Assembly (NCBI RefSeq): GCF_009674485.1
Contig: NZ_WKJJ01000004.1
Coordinates: forward strand, 62,001-126,000
DNA length: 64,000 nucleotides
Direction: 5' to 3'
Origin: Pseudoduganella rivuli
GTDB lineage: Bacteria > Pseudomonadota > Gammaproteobacteria > Burkholderiales > Burkholderiaceae_D
Position numbers and translations under genes: made by a program
Shown: positions 45,824 through 55,312 of the stretch, piece after piece
Position numbering within the stretch: the first letter of the stretch is position 1
How the letters are laid out: each line of letters opens with the position of its first letter
The notes under the pieces: model-generated
Told to the model about the DNA's origin: nothing
Database searches by the model: none
Seen by the model: the letters and a program-made list of their open reading frames with translations, nothing else

Positions 45824-47785
45824 ATGCGCCTAGCCTGCCTTCCCGTCTCTGTTGCCACGCTGTTGCTGGGCGGTTGCGCCGGGATGCCCATGCAAAATAC
45901 TGTGCCGGAGGGGGCCCGCGCCACGCTGGCGCTGCTGGAAACGTCGGACTTGCACGCGGCCGTGCTGGGTTACGATTATTACAAGCTGGCGGCCGACCCG
46001 ACGTCGGGGCTGGAGCGCACGGCCACGTTGATTGCGCAGGCCCGCGCCGAATTTCCCGATAATTTACTGATCGATAACGGCGATACCATCCAGGGCAATG
46101 CGCTGGCCGATTACCAGGCCGGGGCAGGTGTCCTGCCGTGCACGCAGTCGCTGGCCATCCACAAGGCCATGAATGCGCTGCGCTACGATGCGGGCACGGT
46201 GGGCAACCATGATTTCGACTATGGCTTGCCGTTCCTGGCGCGCGCCACGGGAAAGGGATGCGCCGGCGCCGCCTTCCCCATCGTGCTGGCCAATGTGTAT
46301 GACAGCGCAAGCGGCAAGCCGTTATTTAAACCCTACATCCTCATCGACAAGCGGATCATGGCGGCAGGCCCGGATGGCAAGCTTGTCGCCGCCACCGTCA
46401 GGGTTGGCATCGTGGGCTTGACCACGCCCGTCGTCAACAGCTGGAACCGCAAGGCGCTGGCGGGGCGCGCGGTGGCGGAGGGCATCGTGGAAACCGCCCG
46501 CAAGGTGATTCCGCGGATGCGGGCGGACGGCGCCGATATCATCGTCGCCGTATCGCACGGCGGACTCGATGACGCGCCCTATGCGCCGGACATGGAACAT
46601 GGCAGTTGGCATTTGGCGCAAGTGCCGGGTATCGACGCCATGCTGACGGGGCACGCGCACCAGGTCTTTCCGAACGCCACCGGCACCGCGCCGCAATACC
46701 GTTTGCCCGGTGTCGACAAGGTCAACGGCACCGTGCATGGCGTGCCCACCGTGATGGCGGGCCAGTGGGGCAAGCAGCTCGGGGTGATCGGCCTGGCGCT
46801 GAAGCGCGAGCAGGGGCGCTGGGTGGTGGAGCGCGGCCGCACGGTGGCGCAGGTGCGTAGTGTCACGGCGCAGACCGCGCCGGATCCCGCCATTGCCGCG
46901 CTGGTGCGGGACGAACATTCAGCCGCCGTGCGCTACGTGCAGGCGCCGTTGGGTCGCACGGATTTCCGCATGACGACGTACTTCGCCGACCTGGGCGACG
47001 CCAGCGCCATCCAGCCCGTCAACCAGGCGCAGGCCGCCTACCTGTCGGCCTATGTGCAGGCCAATTTGCCGCAGTATGCCGGCTTGCCCGTGCTGTCGAT
47101 GTCGGCCCCGTTCAAGAGCGGCATGGCGGGACCTGGCGACTATACGGACGTGCGGGCCGGCAGCCTGGCGCTCAATAATGCGGCGGACTTGTACCTGTAT
47201 CCGAATGCGCTGCATGGCGTGAAGATCACGGGCGCCGGGCTCAAAGCGTGGCTGGAAAAAGCCGCGGAGCGCTTCAATACCATCGACCCCGCGAAGGAAA
47301 CGGAGCAGGAATTGATCAATGAAGCTTTCGCCGGCTACAACTTCGACATGGTGACCGACAGCGACCTGCAATACCGCATCGATGTCACGCAACCGCCCGG
47401 ACGCCGCATCAAGGGGCTGGCGTACCGGGGCAAGCCGGTGGCCGATGACGCGCCGTTCCTGGTTGCCACCAACAGCTATCGGGCCAGCGGCGGCGGCAAT
47501 TTCCCTGGCCTCGATGGCAGCAAGACGATCTTTGCCTCGCCGGACGCCAGCCGCGACGTGCTGATCGGCTATATCCGCCAGGCGCATACTCTGACCCGCG
47601 CCACCCATGGCGCTGCCCGCAGCTGGCGCTTCGAGCCGGTGCGCACCAAAGGCGCGGTGGTGCTGCATTCCGCGCCTGGCATGCTGCAGGCGGCGCGCGA
47701 CGCGGGGCTCGGCATGGTGCGGGAAGTGCGGGCCGACGACGGCAAGGGGTATGCCGTGTATGCCGTGGATCTCGCGGCCCATTAG
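45824..47785 (+). CDS. cpdB: 2',3'-cyclic-nucleotide 2'-phosphodiesterase/3'-nucleotidase, lipoprotein form
   Basis: A 653-residue protein of the 5'-nucleotidase/CpdB family. Metal-site motifs of the calcineurin-like domain are LETSDLHAAVLGYDYY, DNGDTIQGN, GNHDFDYG and GHAHQVFP. The C-terminal nucleotide-binding domain includes YRASGGGNFPG. The signal ends in LLLGGC, a lipobox, so it should be anchored in the membrane and not free in the periplasm as in E. coli. ATG 45824 gives that signal. Confidence 0.92.
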   Translation: MRLACLPVSVATLLLGGCAGMPMQNTVPEGARATLALLETSDLHAAVLGYDYYKLAADPTSGLERTATLIAQARAEFPDNLLIDNGDTIQGNALADYQAGAGVLPCTQSLAIHKAMNALRYDAGTVGNHDFDYGLPFLARATGKGCAGAAFPIVLANVYDSASGKPLFKPYILIDKRIMAAGPDGKLVAATVRVGIVGLTTPVVNSWNRKALAGRAVAEGIVETARKVIPRMRADGADIIVAVSHGGLDDAPYAPDMEHGSWHLAQVPGIDAMLTGHAHQVFPNATGTAPQYRLPGVDKVNGTVHGVPTVMAGQWGKQLGVIGLALKREQGRWVVERGRTVAQVRSVTAQTAPDPAIAALVRDEHSAAVRYVQAPLGRTDFRMTTYFADLGDASAIQPVNQAQAAYLSAYVQANLPQYAGLPVLSMSAPFKSGMAGPGDYTDVRAGSLALNNAADLYLYPNALHGVKITGAGLKAWLEKAAERFNTIDPAKETEQELINEAFAGYNFDMVTDSDLQYRIDVTQPPGRRIKGLAYRGKPVADDAPFLVATNSYRASGGGNFPGLDGSKTIFASPDASRDVLIGYIRQAHTLTRATHGAARSWRFEPVRTKGAVVLHSAPGMLQAARDAGLGMVREVRADDGKGYAVYAVDLAAH

Positions 47786-47871
47786 ACTGGTCTATATTTG
47801 GTATCAATTTTCTTGATGCAACAGGTGTTGTGCCGGTGTTAAAATCCGCTTTCCCTGAACGGACCGCCGCC

Positions 47872-48867
47872 ATGACCTTACGCCACCTCGCCATTGCCCT
47901 GCTGGGCGCCGCCTGCGCCACGCGAGCGCCAGCCGCCGTACTGAACAGTATCGATTTCGGCGTGGCGTCCGGTTACAGCGCTTTTATTTACGGCAATGTC
48001 AGCAAGGTGACGGACATCGAAGGCCGCGTCGCCGTGGGCGGCAACCTGCAGGCCGACGCGTATTCGTTCGGCTACCGTACGCCGTATGGCAATAACGGTC
48101 CCAGCGTGGTGGTGGGTGGCAATATTCAACTGGGCAATGGCGGGATCTATAACGGCCCGACCACCAACGTGAACACCAACGCCAGCATCGGCCCCGTTAC
48201 GGAATACACGAAGAAGGAAGGCTACGCGGTGTATGCCGGCGCCAACAATTCGACGGTGAATTACCTGGACTTGCGCAAGGGCCCCACGGGCATCGATTTC
48301 AACGCCGCGAAAACCCGGTTGCTGGATTTGAGTTCGTCGTTGGCGGCCATGGCCGCCAACGGCACCGTCACGCAGCAGGGCGACAATACCTTGCTGAAGG
48401 GTGACGGCCAATCCGACCTGCAAATCTTCAACCTGAATTCGGCGCAGGTGCGTAATCTGCAATTAACGAACGTCAAAGCCGGTGCGCACGTCGTCGTCAA
48501 TGTGCTCAGCGGCGGCACGGTCGAGTTTTCGGGCGGGCAGAGCGGCCTGGAAGCGTTGCGCGACCGCGTGCTGTTCAATGTCATGAACGCCACGTCCGTC
48601 AACGTCAACACGTTCAGCTGGGGTTCGCTGCTGGCCAACAAGGCTGACATCAAGGGCACCGGCCACCTGGAAGGCAATGTCATCGCGAACTCGCTGTCAT
48701 CGGCGCTGGAAATCGGCTATGAAAGCTTTGCGTCGTATGACTTGACTGGCCAGAATCCGGGCGGCAAGACGCCGGAACCGTCGTCGGTCGTGCTGCTGGC
48801 GGCGGGGGGCGCCGCCATGGGATTGCTGGCGCGCCGCCGGCGCCGGGCGCGGGCAATAACCGCATAA
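47872..48867 (+). CDS. Choice-of-anchor A family protein with PEP-CTERM sorting signal
   Basis: A 331-residue exported protein. A signal peptide ends near RAPAA. The body is a choice-of-anchor A beta-rich domain, beginning with YSAFIYGNVSKVTDIEGRVAVGG, and ends with PEPSSVVLLAAGGAAMG and an arginine cluster: the PEP-CTERM tripartite signal processed by exosortase. Such proteins go to the surface or exopolysaccharide matrix. No exosortase gene is in the window. Confidence 0.92.
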   Translation: MTLRHLAIALLGAACATRAPAAVLNSIDFGVASGYSAFIYGNVSKVTDIEGRVAVGGNLQADAYSFGYRTPYGNNGPSVVVGGNIQLGNGGIYNGPTTNVNTNASIGPVTEYTKKEGYAVYAGANNSTVNYLDLRKGPTGIDFNAAKTRLLDLSSSLAAMAANGTVTQQGDNTLLKGDGQSDLQIFNLNSAQVRNLQLTNVKAGAHVVVNVLSGGTVEFSGGQSGLEALRDRVLFNVMNATSVNVNTFSWGSLLANKADIKGTGHLEGNVIANSLSSALEIGYESFASYDLTGQNPGGKTPEPSSVVLLAAGGAAMGLLARRRRRARAITA

Positions 48868-48883
48868 GGCGCCGAAACCGGAA

Positions 48884-48907
48884 ACCGCGGACGGTACCGC
48901 TTTTTTT
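48884..48907 (+). terminator. Probable terminator of the PEP-CTERM gene
   Basis: A short stem, GCGG (48887-48890) with CCGC (48897-48900), or the overlapping ACCG/CGGT pair, runs directly into seven Ts. The stem is short but the position, 17 bases after the stop, is typical. Confidence 0.5.
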
Positions 48908-49099
48908 GATACATTAAATTTGCAATTAACGAACAGTGTGTTTCCAGCCACCTGAAAGGCGCCGCCAGCGGCGCGGCGACAGCCGCCAGGGTGGGGCAGG
49001 CAGCGCCCCGGCGTCCGGCAGGTATCGGTGGTGCGTTTCACACAGGGTTTGCGCGGGGCGGGCTAGCATGGTACTGGTGTCGTTGTCCGGGAGGTTGTC

Positions 49100-50131
49100 A
49101 TGCCACCGCTTGTATTGCCCCGTGTCCGTGCGCTGGCGTTGCTGCTGGCTGCCGTGCCGGTGGCAGTGGCTGCACCGCCGTTCAAGATGCTGTCGCGCGC
49201 CGCCACACTGGCGGTACCTGGCGGCCAGTTACAGGGCGCCCTCACATTCCCGGCCCAGCCGGATTGCCCGCCTCTCGTGCTGATGCTGGCCGGTTCCGGC
49301 CCCACGGACCGTGACGGCAACAGCGCCTTGCTGCCTGGGCGCAGCGACAGCCTGAAACAGTTGGCGCAGGCGCTGGCGGCACTGGGTATTGCCACGCTGC
49401 GCTACGATAAACGGGGCGTTGCTGCCAGCCGCCAGGCTGCGCCGGATGAAAGCGTGCTGCGTCCGGCCACCCATGCGGCCGATGCGGCTGCATGGGTGCG
49501 GCAATTGCGGGGGCAGCGGCGTTACGCGTCGGTGACGATATTGGGGCACAGCGAAGGTTCGCTGATCGGCATGCTGGCCGCCCGCGATGCGGGCGCGGAT
49601 GCGTTCATTTCCGTGGCGGGACCCGCGCAAACGGCGTCCATGCTGCTGCGCCGCCAGTGGCTGCCGAAGCTGGCGCCGGACCTGGCGCGGGCGACCGGCA
49701 GCATGCTGGCGTCGCTGGAACAGGGCAAGCCCCGCGCGCCGGGGCGCCCCGAATTACAGGCGGTGTTCAGGCCATCGATTCAGCCGTACATGATGTCGTG
49801 GTTCCGCTATGTTCCGGCCGATGAATTCGCGAAGTTGCGCATACCAATGCTGATTGTGCAGGGCACGGCCGATATGCAGGTCGGCGTGGATCAGGCCTGG
49901 CGCCTGAAGCGCGCGCAGCCGGATGCGCAAATGGCGCTGGTGTCGGGCATGGATCACGTGCTAAAAATCGCGCCGGCGGACAGGGCCCAAAGCATGGCGT
50001 CCTACACCAACCCGTCGTGGCCGCTGGCGCCATCGCTGGTGCAGGCTGTGGCGGGGTTCGTGCACCAGGCGCCAACGCGCCATGCGTGCAAGGTCAGTGG
50101 CGCTGGCCTTTTTGCTGCTGCACCAGGATAA
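49100..50131 (+). CDS. Exported alpha/beta hydrolase
   Basis: A 343-residue protein with a signal peptide ending near AVPVAVAA. The oxyanion region is LMLAGSGPTDRDGN, followed by LRYDKRGVAAS. The nucleophile is the serine in GHSEGS; the acid and histidine are near VQGTADMQV and SGMDHVLK. It resembles hydrolases annotated as dienelactone hydrolase- or YqiA-like esterases. Substrate unknown. Its last 38 bases overlap the convergent DUF2288 gene. Confidence 0.87.
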   Translation: MPPLVLPRVRALALLLAAVPVAVAAPPFKMLSRAATLAVPGGQLQGALTFPAQPDCPPLVLMLAGSGPTDRDGNSALLPGRSDSLKQLAQALAALGIATLRYDKRGVAASRQAAPDESVLRPATHAADAAAWVRQLRGQRRYASVTILGHSEGSLIGMLAARDAGADAFISVAGPAQTASMLLRRQWLPKLAPDLARATGSMLASLEQGKPRAPGRPELQAVFRPSIQPYMMSWFRYVPADEFAKLRIPMLIVQGTADMQVGVDQAWRLKRAQPDAQMALVSGMDHVLKIAPADRAQSMASYTNPSWPLAPSLVQAVAGFVHQAPTRHACKVSGAGLFAAAPG

Positions 50132-50423
50132 ACGGGCTGACCACGCTGGCCCACAATTGCGCGTTGGTTTCGGTCCAGCGCTGCGCCTGTTCGTCGGACA
50201 CTTTGGCCAGCTGGCCCGCCGTCATCCAGGCGCCGACGCTGACTTTGTCGTCATGCGCAATCCGTACCGCCACGTCGATCAGGTCGAGTTCATCCGCGAC
50301 CCAGATCACGGTGCCGGCCGCGAAGTGTTTGATCAGTTCAGACCAGGCCACGCGTGCGGTTTCACGGTTGACCTTGGTGTGAAGTTCGATGTCTTTTTCA
50401 GGTTTCGTTTGCATGGGCGACAT
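50094..50423 (-). CDS. DUF2288 family protein
   Basis: A 109-residue cytosolic protein of the DUF2288 type, with the conserved order N-x-E-T-A, W-x-E-L, FAAGTVIWV, LDLIDVA, and the C-terminal W-A-x-V-V-S-P-F-I-L-V-Q. No function is established for the family. It converges with and slightly overlaps the hydrolase gene. Confidence 0.85.
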   Translation of the reverse strand: MSPMQTKPEKDIELHTKVNRETARVAWSELIKHFAAGTVIWVADELDLIDVAVRIAHDDKVSVGAWMTAGQLAKVSDEQAQRWTETNAQLWASVVSPFILVQQQKGQRH

Positions 50424-50514
50424 GATAACCGATCCCGCCGCAACGCTGCCGCTTGCGGCCGATATGCGGCACGGCGTAGTATCGGATTTCCATCCATAGC
50501 CGACGGGAGAATCG

Positions 50515-50967
50515 ATGCGTCACACCCACTTAGTTTCAGTCGTTGCCGCGCTGGCGTTCGCCTTGCCGGGCGTGCAGGCCGCGCCCTCCAACGCCGAGTT
50601 GAAACAGCAGGTGGCCGATACGGAGCGCGCCTTCGCCGCCACCATGAAAGCGCGCGACCTGGCCGCCTTTACCGGTTTCCTGTCGGAAGAGACCGTGTTT
50701 TACTCAGGGCCCGTGCCGTTGCGGGGGCCGGCGCAGGTGACGCAATTCTGGAAGAAGTTCTATGACGGCAAGGATGCGCCGTTTTCGTGGGAACCCGACC
50801 AGGTTGACGTCATCGATTCAGGCGCGCTGGCGCATTCGTCCGGTCCTGTCTATGACCCGAAAGGCAAGTTGATTGGCCGCTTTAATTCCGTGTGGCGACA
50901 GGAAGCCCCGGGGAAATGGCGCATTGTGTTCGATAAGGGACAGGATATCTGCGACTGTAAAAAGTAA
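50515..50967 (+). CDS. Exported DUF4440/SnoaL-like protein
   Basis: A 150-residue protein with a signal peptide ending near PGVQA, then an NTF2-like domain: ERAFAATMKARDLAAFTGFLSE with a VWRQEAPGKWRIVFDKG C-terminal strand pair. The family covers steroid isomerase-like folds with varied or no catalysis. GGGAG lies upstream of ATG 50515. The C-terminal C-D-C pair could bind metal or form a disulfide. Confidence 0.83.
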   Translation: MRHTHLVSVVAALAFALPGVQAAPSNAELKQQVADTERAFAATMKARDLAAFTGFLSEETVFYSGPVPLRGPAQVTQFWKKFYDGKDAPFSWEPDQVDVIDSGALAHSSGPVYDPKGKLIGRFNSVWRQEAPGKWRIVFDKGQDICDCKK

Positions 50968-51038
50968 AGCGTGCGGGCGCGCACAGATGCCAGGCGGGGT
51001 CAGCTGCACCATGGAGCTATCAGCAAGAGGAGGCAGCC

Positions 51039-51488
51039 ATGGACCGCTATACAGCCACCCGAATCGCGCTACGTATTTGCCTGTTGGCCATCTCGGTGGC
51101 CCCCGCGCGGGGCCAGGAACAGCAACAGGAACAGGAGCCGGTGCAAGTCGGCGAATTGATGGTGACACCCGCCCCGGATGGGGTGACCGTCACCCTGGCG
51201 CGGGACGGGGACACGTCGGCCATGCCGGACCGCCCCGCCCAATTGCCGAAATCCACGATTACCCGCATCACGCTGGTATCGGACGAATTGCCGCCGGTAC
51301 ACCAGCCTTCTGCGCAGCAATCGCCCCAGCCTTACATGCAGCCCGCAGCGCGCTGGCGTCCATTGCCGCCGCTGCCGGCGCCGCGCACGCACGATATGGA
51401 GCGCGACGTGCAGACATTGAAAGCGGCGCGGGCCGCCATGCAACTCGACGACCAGATGCACGGGCGCAGGATCGCCGCATTGCGTTGA
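51039..51488 (+). CDS. Small exported protein of unknown function
   Basis: A 149-residue protein not matched to any family. A likely signal peptide runs to about residue 25 (cleavage near PARG). The rest is glutamine- and proline-rich with no cysteine, ending in a helical arginine-rich tail. A strong AGAGGAGGCA ribosome site precedes ATG 51039. It lies 58 bases upstream of the two-component genes and could be co-transcribed with them. Confidence 0.6.
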   Translation: MDRYTATRIALRICLLAISVAPARGQEQQQEQEPVQVGELMVTPAPDGVTVTLARDGDTSAMPDRPAQLPKSTITRITLVSDELPPVHQPSAQQSPQPYMQPAARWRPLPPLPAPRTHDMERDVQTLKAARAAMQLDDQMHGRRIAALR

Positions 51489-51546
51489 TGCGGCATGGCC
51501 CACTGACTTTAGCTTTTCTTCAGGTCGGCATGCTTTAATAGCGCCG

Positions 51547-52212
51547 ATGAAGATATTGCTGATTGAAGACGACCTGGACCTCGGCAACGGTGTGCGCATT
51601 GCGCTGGCCAACCAGGGCATGGAGGCGGTCTGGGTGCGCACGCTCGACGATGCGCGCCGCCAGCTGGAGACGGCCGGTTGCGACCTCGTGTTGCTGGACC
51701 TGGGGCTGCCCGATGGCGACGGCCTGACCTTGCTGTCCCATATCCGCCGCGCGCGGCAGGCCATGCCGGTATTGATCCTGTCGGCGCGCGATGCGCTGAG
51801 CGACCGCTTGCGCGGCCTCGATAGCGGCGCCGACGATTACCTTGTGAAACCGTTCGAACTGGCGGAGCTGTTGTCGCGCGTGCGCGCGCTGGCGCGCCGC
51901 AGTTTCGGCTTCGACGGCGAAGCGCTGGCGATCCGGGGCTTGTCGCTGCATGCCCCCACGCGGCGCGTGACGGTGCACGGCAATCCGGTCGAACTGACCG
52001 CCAGTGAGTATGAACTGCTGAAAATGCTGATGATGCGCGCGGACCGCGTGGTGACGCGGCGCAGCCTGGAAGAGCAGGCGCTGCCCGGTTCGCAATCGGG
52101 CAGCAATACGCTGGACGTGCACATGGCGAATTTGCGCCGCAAGATTGGAGAAGGTTACGTGCGCACCGTGCGCGGCGTCGGTTATGTCATCGACCAGCAG
52201 GGGAGCGCCTGA
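51547..52212 (+). CDS. OmpR-family response regulator
   Basis: A 221-residue regulator: receiver domain with acidic pocket IEDD, phospho-accepting aspartate in LLDLGLPDGDG, and K in VKPF; then a winged-helix DNA-binding domain ending VRTVRGVGYVI. Similar to QseB/PmrA/TctD types. Its stop overlaps the kinase start by one base. Confidence 0.94.
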   Translation: MKILLIEDDLDLGNGVRIALANQGMEAVWVRTLDDARRQLETAGCDLVLLDLGLPDGDGLTLLSHIRRARQAMPVLILSARDALSDRLRGLDSGADDYLVKPFELAELLSRVRALARRSFGFDGEALAIRGLSLHAPTRRVTVHGNPVELTASEYELLKMLMMRADRVVTRRSLEEQALPGSQSGSNTLDVHMANLRRKIGEGYVRTVRGVGYVIDQQGSA

Positions 52213-53657
52213 TGCAGGCGGCGGCCGGCACACGCCGGCAGGGCGCTTCCTGGTTGTCGATGGCATGGCGGGCCGTCACGGAGCCCAGCCTGGTGCGGCG
52301 CCTGCTGGTGGCGCAAATGGGCTTGCTGGCGCTGCTATGGACCGTCGTATTCATTTACGCGGCCACGGAAAACGGTACCGATTCCCCGGTATTGAAGGAA
52401 ACCAGCGTATATCACGCGGTGGCGGCGGTGGCCGATGACCTGGCCGATGCGCCTGCGCGCCAGTACCACAGCCTGGCCGCGCTCGATGCCGCCATCCACC
52501 AGCGCTATGCCGATGCGGAAGGCGTGGCGGAACTGGCGCCGGGACTGCTGGTGTTGCAGCGCAGCGCCGTGGTATACCGTTCACCGCATTTGCCGCGCGG
52601 CGCCGATGCGGAAAGCTTTGTCGCATCGGCCGTCAGCGACGCCAGGCGCACTTTTGACGATGGCCGCCAGAAGTGGCGCGTGCGCGTCGTCACCGGCACC
52701 AGCGGCGCCCGTGTCGCCATCTTCGTGCCGCGCGGCGGCTGGCACGTCCTCATTACACTGGCGTCGCACGGCTATTACCTGGCGCCGATGGTGATTTCGC
52801 TGCCATTTTTGCTGTTGCCGGCATGGCTGTCGATCCGCCTCGCATTGCGGCCCTGGCGGCGGGTGGCGCAGGAAGTGGCGTCGCGGGGACCGCAGGACCT
52901 GGCGCCGCTGTCGTACCGGGGCCAGCACCAGGAACTGGCCGCGATGGTTGACAGTGTCGATGCGCTGATGGCGAGGGTGTCGGAAGCCAGCGCCCGCGAG
53001 CGCAGCTTTATCGCCGACGCGGCGCACGAATTGCGTACGCCGCTGGCCGCCATGCGCATCAACGTCGAAGCGCTGCACGGGCAGACGGCGGACTGGCGCC
53101 AGCGCGAACTGCTGGAAGGAATTTTATCGAGCGGTAACCGGGCGGCGCGTCTGGTGTCGCAATTGCTGGTGCTGATGCGCAGCGATGCGGCGGCCAGCCT
53201 GGGCGATGCGGGGGCGCTGCTGTCGCTGGACGAATTGCTGCAAGACCGCATGGCGGTGATGTCCGGACTGGCCGGTGCGCGCGGCGTGGAACTGGAATTG
53301 CAGAGCGTGGCCGGCGTGGCCATCGTCGGCTGGCGCGAAAGCCTGGTATCGCTGGCCGATAACCTGGTCGACAATGCCATCAAATACAGCCCGCGCGGCG
53401 GCGTGGTGCGCGTCGGCCTGTGGCACGTGGAAGGCTGGGCCGTGCTGTCGGTGGAAGACCAGGGGCCGGGCATCGCGCCGGAATTGCGGTCGCGCGTATT
53501 CGACCGTTTTTTCCGGGCGCCGAAACAGGAGCAGGGAGGCAGTGGCCTGGGACTGGCGATTGCGCTGGGCGCCGCGCGGCGGCACGGCGGACGGATTGAA
53601 TTGACGGACGGGGAGCAGGGCGGGCTGAAAGTCGAAGTATGGCTGCCGGCCGCGTGA
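52212..53657 (+). CDS. Sensor histidine kinase
   Basis: A 481-residue kinase of the QseC/TctE type. A membrane helix near residues 35-55, a periplasmic domain of about 130 residues, and a second helix near 195-215 lead to a HAMP-like stretch, the H-box AAHELRTPLAAMR, and the ATP domain with DNLVDNAIKYS (N box), DQGPGIAPE (G1) and GSGLGLAIALG (G2). It forms a two-component system with the preceding regulator. Signal unknown. Confidence 0.94.
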   Translation: MQAAAGTRRQGASWLSMAWRAVTEPSLVRRLLVAQMGLLALLWTVVFIYAATENGTDSPVLKETSVYHAVAAVADDLADAPARQYHSLAALDAAIHQRYADAEGVAELAPGLLVLQRSAVVYRSPHLPRGADAESFVASAVSDARRTFDDGRQKWRVRVVTGTSGARVAIFVPRGGWHVLITLASHGYYLAPMVISLPFLLLPAWLSIRLALRPWRRVAQEVASRGPQDLAPLSYRGQHQELAAMVDSVDALMARVSEASARERSFIADAAHELRTPLAAMRINVEALHGQTADWRQRELLEGILSSGNRAARLVSQLLVLMRSDAAASLGDAGALLSLDELLQDRMAVMSGLAGARGVELELQSVAGVAIVGWRESLVSLADNLVDNAIKYSPRGGVVRVGLWHVEGWAVLSVEDQGPGIAPELRSRVFDRFFRAPKQEQGGSGLGLAIALGAARRHGGRIELTDGEQGGLKVEVWLPAA

Positions 53658-53668
53658 GCCGGCGCCTT

Positions 53669-54433
53669 TCAGCGCTTCATGCGCGAATTGAGCTTGTCGA
53701 TCTGCCGCGCCAGTTCTTCCTGCATCATCGGCGACAGGTTGAGGAACTGGCAGCCGATCTGCACCTGTTCGCCCAGCAGGAAGGAACGGTAAGTCCGGGA
53801 CAGCCTGATTTCCAGGTCGGCGATGATGACGGTGTCTTCGCCCAGTTCGATCCGCACGCGCTGCAGCTTGCGGCCCACGTGCAAGCCCTGCGCGTCGCGC
53901 GGTGCGCAGCGCATGCCGACGCCGCCCAGTGAAAAGTCATACAACTGCAATTCGTGCGGCTTGCCGTTCATGACGAACGATGCCGTGAAATACACGCCGA
54001 GCGGCGTTTCCAGGCGGGCCGACGAGCGGCGGTTCAACACCAGGCATTTATCCGGGAAAATCAGCGGGATCAAATGCGGCTGTTCCGGCTGCGCGGTCCA
54101 CGCTTCCTGCGACAGTTTGAATTGCAGTTTCGCGCTGCGCAGCCACGTGACGAACGTGGCTTCCCCTGGCGGGATTTGCATGCCTTCGTTCAGTTCCAGC
54201 ACGAAGTGCGGCAATTCCGGGTCGACCGACAGGATGCGGCCCAGCAGCACCTCGGTACTGGCGGCCGGATAAATCGTAATGGCGTCGCCGTTTTCCGCGA
54301 GGATCGTCAACGAGTCGCCGATATCGTCCGGGTCCGTCATTTCGTGCGGCTTGGCGCCTGCGGCGATGGGCTCCACGGAATCCTGCAGCCGTGGCGGCCC
54401 TTTGCGCATTTCATTAGGAATGGGATCGTTCAC
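53669..54433 (-). CDS. ycgR: Flagellar brake protein YcgR (PilZ domain)
   Basis: A 254-residue protein: an N-terminal YcgR domain (about 40-140) and a PilZ domain (about 145-245) with the c-di-GMP-binding RSSAR (RxxxR) and DFSLGG motifs. In enterobacteria it binds the flagellar motor to slow swimming when c-di-GMP rises. Lone gene, convergent with the histidine kinase and separated by a 127-base gap from the rluF-like gene upstream. Confidence 0.92.
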   Translation of the reverse strand: MNDPIPNEMRKGPPRLQDSVEPIAAGAKPHEMTDPDDIGDSLTILAENGDAITIYPAASTEVLLGRILSVDPELPHFVLELNEGMQIPPGEATFVTWLRSAKLQFKLSQEAWTAQPEQPHLIPLIFPDKCLVLNRRSSARLETPLGVYFTASFVMNGKPHELQLYDFSLGGVGMRCAPRDAQGLHVGRKLQRVRIELGEDTVIIADLEIRLSRTYRSFLLGEQVQIGCQFLNLSPMMQEELARQIDKLNSRMKR

Positions 54434-54560
54434 AAGCCTGTTTCTCGCTGTCGCTGGTATCTCTTTGATAAGGAACGGATTTTCACCTTAGTTTACAGTT
54501 TAGTCCAGCGCTTGGCTTGCTAAACAGAAAGTTACAGCCGATGCCCTGGACAAAGTGTGG

Positions 54561-55310
54561 TTAAAAGGTTTCTTCGGGCAGCAGATAGCGCCACTGGCCT
54601 TCCGGTAAGTTGCCTAAGCGGACTTTGCCGATACGAACCCGTTTCAATCCGATCACTTTCAAACCCACCATTTCGCACATGCGGCGGATTTGCCGCTTTT
54701 TCCCTTCGCGCAACGTAAAGCTTAATTGATCGTCATTTTGCCAGTAAACCTTGGCCGGGCGCAGTGGTTTGCCATCCATCCACAAACCATGGTTGAGCTT
54801 GCGCAAATCCGCTTCCGGTAATTTATCGCCTTTCGTGTACTGTACGCGCACCAGATATTCCTTGTCGATGTCCGTGTGCTCGCCGATCAATTGTTTCGCC
54901 ACGCGGCCATCCTGCGTCAGCACCAGCAATCCCACTGAATCGATGTCGAGGCGGCCGGCCGGAACCAGGCTGCGCAGTTGGGTCGGATGGAAGCGTTCGG
55001 TGGAACGGTCTTCATCCCAGCGGTTTTCCGGCTTGATCAGCGTGACAGCGGGCTTGTAGCCATCCTCGGCCTGGCCACTGACGAAACCGACGGGTTTGTT
55101 GATGAGGATGGTGACGCGCTTCGACTGCTCGGCGGCGGCTTGCCGTTCCACGGTGACGCGCTGGCTCGGATAGACCTTGGTGCCCAGTTCGCTGACGACT
55201 TTGCCGTCCACGCGGACCCAGCCCTTGGCGATCCATTCATCGGCTTCGCGGCGCGAGCACAGGCCCAGTTCGGACATGCGTTTGGATAGGCGTAATAGTT
55301 CTTCTGACAT
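54561..55310 (-). CDS. rluF: 23S rRNA pseudouridine synthase, RluF-like
   Basis: A 249-residue enzyme: S4 RNA-binding domain at the N-terminus (RLSKRMSELGLCSRREAD) and a pseudouridine synthase domain with the catalytic aspartate in GRLDIDSVGL and a C-terminal REGKKRQIRRMCE segment. RluB and RluE are close relatives, so the target uridine is not certain. It starts two bases after the glnD stop; a longer frame exists but is inside glnD. Confidence 0.8.
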   Translation of the reverse strand: MSEELLRLSKRMSELGLCSRREADEWIAKGWVRVDGKVVSELGTKVYPSQRVTVERQAAAEQSKRVTILINKPVGFVSGQAEDGYKPAVTLIKPENRWDEDRSTERFHPTQLRSLVPAGRLDIDSVGLLVLTQDGRVAKQLIGEHTDIDKEYLVRVQYTKGDKLPEADLRKLNHGLWMDGKPLRPAKVYWQNDDQLSFTLREGKKRQIRRMCEMVGLKVIGLKRVRIGKVRLGNLPEGQWRYLLPEETF

Positions 55311-55312
55311 CT

